From: Lineus longissimus
Lineage: Eukaryota; Nemertea; Pilidiophora; Heteronemertea; Lineidae
DNA length: 64,000 nucleotides
Direction: 5' to 3'
NCBI RefSeq assembly: GCF_910592395.1
Contig: NC_088310.1
Span: 13,649,501-13,713,500 of the forward strand
In this document: in pieces, positions 59,576 through 64,000 of the stretch
Layout: each line of letters opens with the position of its first letter
Numbering within the stretch: the first letter of the stretch is position 1
Made by a program: the position numbers and the translations under genes
Notes under the pieces: generated by a model
Database searches by the model: none
Told to the model about the DNA's origin: nothing
What the model saw: only the letters and a program-made list of their open reading frames with translations

Positions 59576-59782
59576 CATTTCCTCCTTTCCTTCTGTCACC
59601 AACATTACTATTCTTCCCTTCCGTTTCCTCCCTGTCCTTCCCATTCTCTGCACCAGGCGTATGGGACTCTTATGGGCGTCAAAGCAAATTATAAGATCAA
59701 CATCACCTATATCAAGGCCTTCTTCTCCGACACAAGTAGATACCAACGTATTGTAACCTCCTTCACGGAATTGCCTCATCAC
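59576..59782 (-). CDS. FANCM: FANCM exon: helicase C-terminal motifs V and VI
   Basis: Exon of 207 nt (69 codons, phase 0 to phase 0). The acceptor follows a T-rich tract on the minus strand; the donor is GAAATG|GTATGT. The peptide contains [20 protein letters not shown], then [13 protein letters not shown] and [13 protein letters not shown], which are superfamily 2 helicase motifs V and VI with the arginine finger. The wording is that of FANCM rather than other DEAD/DEAH families, as is the lead-in MRQF. It forms part of the second RecA lobe that drives ATP-dependent branch migration. The next exon in transcript order is 42.8 kb away. Repeat families A and B, then a DIRS-like element, occupy the upstream intron sequence; the preceding helicase exon is not in the window. 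Confidence 0.96.
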
Positions 59783-59870
59783 CTAAAAAAACAAGCAATA
59801 ATGTGAGTGTGAGCACACAACTGAATGCCCCCACCCTCATGAGCATAGTGTTGAAGTACGGCAATGGTGA

Positions 59871-60808
59871 ATGACACAGCCAGGGGCCATTGTGCTCACC
59901 AGATAGGTATTTGGTGGTTAGCCATTCTTCGTGGTTAAGAAAAATGCTACAAGTATAGTATATACGTCAAATCGAAGTCGGTATGACATGTGATATATCC
60001 TTGCTTGGAGTACTTACCATAAAAATATCATCGAAAACAAGTCACTTATAAGCAAGATAATGCACTTTTTACCTTTTTTATTTTTGGCTTCCTGGTGGTC
60101 AAGTCGAGAATCTGATCACACCGAAATTCAGTGTCAGAGGTTATACCACGTAGGGGGTCATGCATGCTTAATTTCAAGTTCGTAGCTTTAGCAGTTAAGA
60201 AATATGCCATAGTAACACTCAAACAGCCAATTTACACCATTTGACCTCTGTGACCTTGAAAATTAGGTAAAATGAAAAACCTGTAGGATATGTGATGTAC
60301 CCTTGCTAGGAGTACCTACCAAAAAAATATCATTGATAACAAGTCACTGATAAGCAAGATATCGCACGTTTTACATTTTGTAGTCTTGGCCCTCTGGTGG
60401 TCATAATCGAAATTCAGTGTCAGCGGTTATATGACATAGGGAGTCATGTGTATCAAATTTCAAGGTCATAGCTTTAGCGGTCAAGAAATGCGCCATAGTT
60501 ACACACAAACGGCCAATTTACGCCATTTGACCTCTGTGACCTTGAAAACTAGGTCAAACCAAAAACCTGTATGATATGTGTTGTAGCCTTGCCAGGAGCA
60601 CCTACCATAAAAATATGTTATTGAAAACGAGAATTCACTGAAATTCATTGTAAGAGGTCACCTGACCTGGAGGGTCCTGTGTACAAAATTTCAAGTTCAT
60701 AGCCCTAGCGGTTAAGAAACGTGCTGGTGTTTTTGAAACGGGATAGAACAACGACGACGACAGACGACGGACACTGCGGTGTTGTATACTCCCCCACGGT
60801 GAGCCAAA
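59871..60808 (+). repeat. Family-A repeat, complete copy
   Basis: Starts CACAGCCAGGGGCCATTGTG then CTCACC and ends CCCCCACGGTGAGCC. It has two full units and part of a third, with TGACCTCTGTGACCTTGAAA at 60242 and 60538, and diverged CTCF-like words at 60090 and 60388. Confidence 0.8.
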
Positions 60809-61075
60809 AATGTACTGTCATAATGATAAGAAACAGGTGTTAATTTGCATATGTATCCGTTCCATGCATGGTGATTGGCTCTCCAGTCTCTGTCCATAGA
60901 GAACGTACTGAAGAGTAACAGCGCAGTCTTTGTCCAGGAGCCTTGCGGTTTACACTTTTTTTTTGTCAACAAATAATTTTATCTCAGATATCTTTTTTTG
61001 AGACTGCAAACAAATTTGGGAGAAATATTTACTATTAACAATTACTTCTTTGAATAGATATGGGTAATTTCTTCA

Positions 61076-61127
61076 AACAAGAGGCCCAAGGGCCTGGCGC
61101 TCAGCTGGATGACCTAATAACATAGGA
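61076..61127 (+). repeat. Family-B 5' end
   Basis: CAAGAGGCCCAAGGGCCTGG followed by CGCTCAGCTGG. The 3' end is not seen; the DIRS-like element lies downstream. Confidence 0.65.
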
Positions 61128-61400
61128 GTGAGGGTGTAAAGTAGTAAATATCGGCTTTATACTACTGTTTGAAGGTCAAGAGAACACGTTATATCACTAA
61201 AATTTCCAATGCAGAGCTGCCAGCTGGATGAAATATGATTGAACTAATCAGCCATGGTATGTAAATATTACAGGAGGCAACGGAAGATATCCCCAGTTCA
61301 GTATGTTGTATCGGTAGCTTTACATAAAAGAAGTGTCAGAGAGGATGAGACTTCTCCATGGACAACTGTGGTATGTCCAGGCTGGGTTGTACAGCACAAG
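61128..61400 (+). repeat. 270-bp dispersed repeat, copy 2
   Basis: See 29380-29650. Both copies start just after family-B-like or unique sequence and end near CCAGGCTGGGTTGTAC. Confidence 0.85.
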
Positions 61401-61403
61401 GAT

Positions 61404-61732
61404 ACAAAATGCCCATTTCCTTACAAGAAATGGCCATTTTGTTAGTTCATACTTACCTATGGAACACTTTTGCATGTTACTCCATTTGGGCTCAAACACA
61501 AGAGTATCCCTTTAATTTTCTAAAGGGAGAACTGAGTTAACAGCTCGGCCGCCAGGCGGCGCCCTGACCGATCCCGCGAGATCGCGCCGATCTCATGCCG
61601 CCATATTCAGTCTTACTCTTGAGCGTTAACAAAGAGTATGTCCCGTTTGTGGGGAAGGCGGGAGGGCCGTGTTCCATAGGTAAGTATGAACTAACAAAAT
61701 GGCCATTTCTTGTAAGGAAATGGGCATTTTGT
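61404..61732. repeat. Perfect 64-bp inverted repeat with 201-nt spacer
   Basis: 61404-61467 and 61669-61732 are exact reverse complements. The arms contain ATGCCCATTTCCTTACAAG and AGTTCATACTTACCTATGG. The spacer has the GC-rich word CCGATCCCGCGAGATCGCG. It likely forms the terminal repeat of the DIRS-like element. Confidence 0.9.
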
Positions 61733-62195
61733 GTCATTCAAACTTACCTATGGAAAACTTTTGCATCGAATCCCAGCAACCTATTGGAGGTGGGAAACGA
61801 GGACTTACCTAAGGCTGAGCTGTTGTTCCATCAAGGAGGCACCACCGGCATATTAGCTAAGGAGGACCGCCAGGGGAAAGAAATGGAGAGAACCGGGGGA
61901 CCGGTATTTTGATCTCGGTATTACAATCGAATTATAGAGAGTAATAGACCCATTCTCCGGAAAGCGCTAGAATTGCGTAATAAAACCATCTTCTTTCCGG
62001 CAACAGAGCTTAGAGCAAGTAAGGCATGTTCAAGGGTGTAGAATGAGTTATTGCTAAACAACAATAAGAAATTGTGTCCTTTCTAGTCTACTAGGGGTTG
62101 CCTGAATTGTTGAAGATAGGGCATATCAAAAAATGGCGCAAGATGCGCGTTTGACTCTTCAATCGGGCTCCCCCCCTCTTTTGATCTAGCCAGGA

Positions 62196-63400
62196 TCAAA
62201 CAACATGCCCCGCAGACACAATCGGGCCGATTGTGTGCATGCCATTTACGAGGGAAGAAACGTCTCGTAGGTAGAAACGAGAGAATGTGGAGTGATTACT
62301 CCAACATGCAGCGGAAACGACTTCTTAGAAGTTAGAAGTTAGAGCACTAGCCACCTCCTCGGTAGTTAGCCCAGGAGGTGGCTAGTGCTCTAACTTCGTG
62401 CGCTGAGATGTTAGCTAGCGCACGAAGATCAGAGGAAGTCTTCAAGGTGTTGTAGAAAAGACGAATAGTCTCCACAATCCACCTTGAAATAGTGGCGGCC
62501 GCTATCTCTCGTTTATTTCCCTCCTTATAGGACAAAAACAAACGCTCTCTCCCCTAGCGGGTACCGGGAGGTTTTGTCCTATTTATGTAGAACTTTAGGG
62601 CCCTGACGGGACATAAAGTTCTGTCAGGAAGATCATAAGAGATCGTTCCTGACAGAGAGGGAATAGTAACCGGGGGCCGAGAGGCGGCCGGTCCCTGGTT
62701 CTTCGCCAGAAATCCTGGTATGAAAGCCAGGATAACCTCCCCTCCCTCTCTAAAAGCCAGCTTCTTAAAAGAAAGTGCATGGAGCTCTGATCTCCGTTGG
62801 GCGGTAGCCAAGGCTACTAGAAAGACCGTTTTGAGTGTCAGATATTTCATGGATGAAATAGACATGGGTTCAAAAGGATGCCTCATGAGCACCTTAAGGA
62901 CAACAGAGAGGTCCCATTTAGGGGTGTTGTGAACCGGTCTAGGACGCTCTAATAACATTCCTCTGAAAAGAGGAGTTATTTGGTCCTCCCAACGAAGATC
63001 CCAGGTGCTTAAAACACGGAGGGTAGAAGCGATGGCGGACTTGTACCCTTTTATAGCCTTGACAGATAGTTGTCTTTCCGTGAATAATTCAATAAAGAAA
63101 TCAACTAATCTGTATATAGAGGGAGAGATCGGATTAACTCCGTTCTCCCTGCACCAGGAAGTGAAGGTAGACCACTTTCCTTGATACACATCAAGGGTAG
63201 ACCCCCTTTGAGGTGCGGACATGCGTTTGACAGCGATGTCCGTAAAGCCTCTCTGGTGGAGATGCAACTGGATCAGTTCCAGGCGTGAAACTTGAAAAAT
63301 CCAGGGTTCTGTTGGTAGCATCTCCCCAGGGGGTGCCACAGGAGGTGCTTCCAAGTAGGAAGACTCCTGGGGTGGTCTATCAGGAGCTCCAGCAAGGCTG
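62196..63400 (-). pseudogene. DIRS-like tyrosine recombinase, stop codon and frameshift
   Basis: N-terminal part: FTDIAVKRMSAPQRGSTLDV and YQGKWSTFTSWCRENGV. The catalytic core has ALATAQRRSELHALSF (first Arg), then an in-frame TAG at 62554-62556 after RTKPPGTR. The same frame continues KRLIA-type sequence, reading KREIAAATISRWIVETI and SAHEVRALATSWA (the His-x-x-Arg box). A frame change at the hairpin (62335-62397) leads to EVVSAACWSNHSTFSRFYLR, which holds the nucleophilic Tyr (FYLRD), with a stop at 62196. All catalytic positions are visible but the frame is broken at least twice. Confidence 0.8.
62335..62427. repeat. Two adjacent perfect hairpins in the recombinase gene
   Basis: Hairpin 1: 25-bp arms at 62335-62359 and 62373-62397 (core AGAGCACTAGCCACCTCCT) with a 13-nt loop. 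Hairpin 2: 11-bp arms CTTCGTGCGCT at 62394-62404 and its complement at 62417-62427. They overlap by 4 nt. The first coincides with the frame break between the His box and the catalytic Tyr. Confidence 0.85.
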
Positions 63401-64000
63401 GGAACCAGGCCTGATTTGGCCAGCAAGGTGCGATGAGAGTTATTCTCACCGGGTGGCTGGTCAAGATCTTGTTCAGGACTGGTTGGATGAGAGGGAGGGG
63501 TGGAAACGCATATGCGTTCAGCCCGACCCAAGAGGCTGTAAGGCTGTCGACTTCCAGGGCCTCTTCGTCCGGAAGTGGAGAGTAATAGATGGGAAGGCGA
63601 TTGTTCAGCCTGGTGGCGAACAGATCTACCTTCGGAGATTGCCAAAGGCGACAAAGGTCGTCTACAATCTCCTGATGGAGTGTCCACTCTGTCTGAACTA
63701 GTTTGTCCTGACGAGACAGGGCGTCGGCAAGGATGTTGCGTTTGCCCGGTATGTGTCTGGCACATATCGATACTCCAAGGTCGGCACAAAGATGGTAAAG
63801 CTCCCAAGTTAGCTGGCAAAGAATGCCAGACTTTGTGCCTCCCTGTCTCCTGACATATGCTACTACTGTAGAATTGTCGGAGAACAGGGTTACTCTCCGA
63901 TTCTTCAGGTGAAGGGAAAGAGCCCTCACGGCAAGAAGGACAGCCTTCATTTCCAATATATTTATTGAAAGAATGGTCTCCTCCCTTGTCCATAGACCCC
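63273..64000 (-). CDS. DIRS-like RNase H domain (5' end beyond window)
   Basis: Open at the window edge. It reads REETILSINILEMKAVLLAV (catalytic Glu), then LFSDNSTVVAYVRRQGGT (catalytic Asp) and PGKRNILADALSR (the last catalytic Asp), the RNase H pattern of DIRS and Gypsy-type elements. The C-terminal part, with WQSPKVDLFATRLNNRLPIY and APCWPNQAWFPALLELL, is the DIRS-type tether following RNase H. The tyrosine recombinase frame overlaps its 3' end. Confidence 0.85.
   Translation of the reverse strand, partial: GLWTREETILSINILEMKAVLLAVRALSLHLKNRRVTLFSDNSTVVAYVRRQGGTKSGILCQLTWELYHLCADLGVSICARHIPGKRNILADALSRQDKLVQTEWTLHQEIVDDLCRLWQSPKVDLFATRLNNRLPIYYSPLPDEEALEVDSLTASWVGLNAYAFPPLPLIQPVLNKILTSHPVRITLIAPCWPNQAWFPALLELLIDHPRSLPTWKHLLWHPLGRCYQQNPGFFKFHAWN

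Larger units (their letters stand above)
360..59782 (-). other. FANCM: FANCM gene locus, six internal exons (partial gene)
   Basis: Six exons on the minus strand join with consistent phases (0, 1, 1, 1, 0 between successive exons) and GT/AG splice sites, and follow the order of the FANCM protein: helicase motifs V-VI, the RKSL-FYP-PRM-PEG linker, the SKEEW and LSLCEW segments, one giant acidic exon, then a late acidic segment. FANCM is a DEAH-type DNA translocase that anchors the Fanconi core complex and the BLM-TOP3A-RMI complex on stalled forks. The 5' helicase exons and the 3' ERCC4-like/HhH exons are outside the window. The intron between 16783 and 59576 is 42.8 kb and packed with mobile elements, while the coding exons are undamaged, so I infer a functional gene. 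Assignment rests on remembered family sequence, not on a search. Confidence 0.93.
61404..64000 (-). mobile_element. DIRS-like retrotransposon, 3' part, runs off the right edge
   Basis: Contains overlapping RNase H (63273-64000) and tyrosine recombinase (about 62196-63400) reading frames on the minus strand, the DIRS arrangement, and a 64-bp perfect inverted repeat at its left end (61404-61467 and 61669-61732). A third partial copy of the repeat end follows at 61735-61768. DIRS elements use terminal inverted repeats and a recombinase in place of an integrase. Upstream RT and gag are beyond the window. The left boundary near 61400 abuts a 270-bp repeat also present at 29380-29650. Confidence 0.82.

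Noticed and set aside
62554-63993. The first 200 codons of the long minus-strand frame as a separate protein
   Set aside because: That stretch is the out-of-frame shadow of the RNase H domain; only the part from about 63400 downward resembles the recombinase.

Overview
This is animal nuclear DNA: a minus-strand gene with long introns and GT/AG splice sites, buried in transposable elements. The repertoire (CR1-like LINE with a 2A peptide, L2-like and RTE-like LINEs, DIRS, Tc1, TTAA-inserting and TTA-inserting DNA transposons, tRNA-derived SINE heads) fits a marine invertebrate such as an echinoderm, hemichordate, cephalochordate or mollusc. I cannot name the species from sequence alone.

The host gene is FANCM (Fanconi anaemia M, a DNA translocase). 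Six internal exons lie on the minus strand at 59576-59782, 16564-16783, 11742-12023, 3142-6642, 2110-2225 and 360-606. All reading phases match and all exons are open, giving about 1,524 codons from helicase motifs V/VI to the region before the C-terminal ERCC4-like domain. The 5' exons lie beyond position 64000 and the 3' exons before position 1. The first two exons are separated by a 42.8 kb intron that holds most of the window.

Right to left through the gene: 61.1-64.0 kb, a DIRS-like retrotransposon running off the edge (RNase H, tyrosine recombinase) with a 64-bp perfect inverted repeat at its end. 43.4-58.3 kb, a 14.8 kb composite element bounded by about 42-bp inverted repeats and TTA target duplications; it contains a CR1-like LINE (48.3-56.6 kb), itself split by a MITE, a family-A repeat and an L2-like LINE. 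42.2-43.2 kb, a MITE with 25-bp inverted repeats and 9-bp target duplications. 34.4-38.2 kb, a Kolobok-like TTAA transposon inserted in the 3' end of an RTE-like LINE. 33.1-33.9 kb, an element whose ends are inverted minisatellites. 17.2-25.2 kb, nested inverted-repeat elements and a possible two-exon small gene (77 aa, minus strand), with a broken copy at 39.5 kb. 12.7-14.2 kb, a decayed Tc1-like transposon. 8.7-10.6 kb, a decayed L2-like LINE.

Two short-repeat families recur. Family A starts with a GGCC hairpin and GCTCACC, contains about 300-bp units, and ends with GGTGAGC. Family B starts with AGGCCC-AA-GGGCCT and GCTCAGCTGA and ends with TCAGCTGAGC. The start and end motifs change together between families. 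Each family-A unit carries a close match to the vertebrate CTCF core and clustered AGGTCA nuclear-receptor half-sites. Every copy I saw is antisense to FANCM. This is the most unusual signal in the window.
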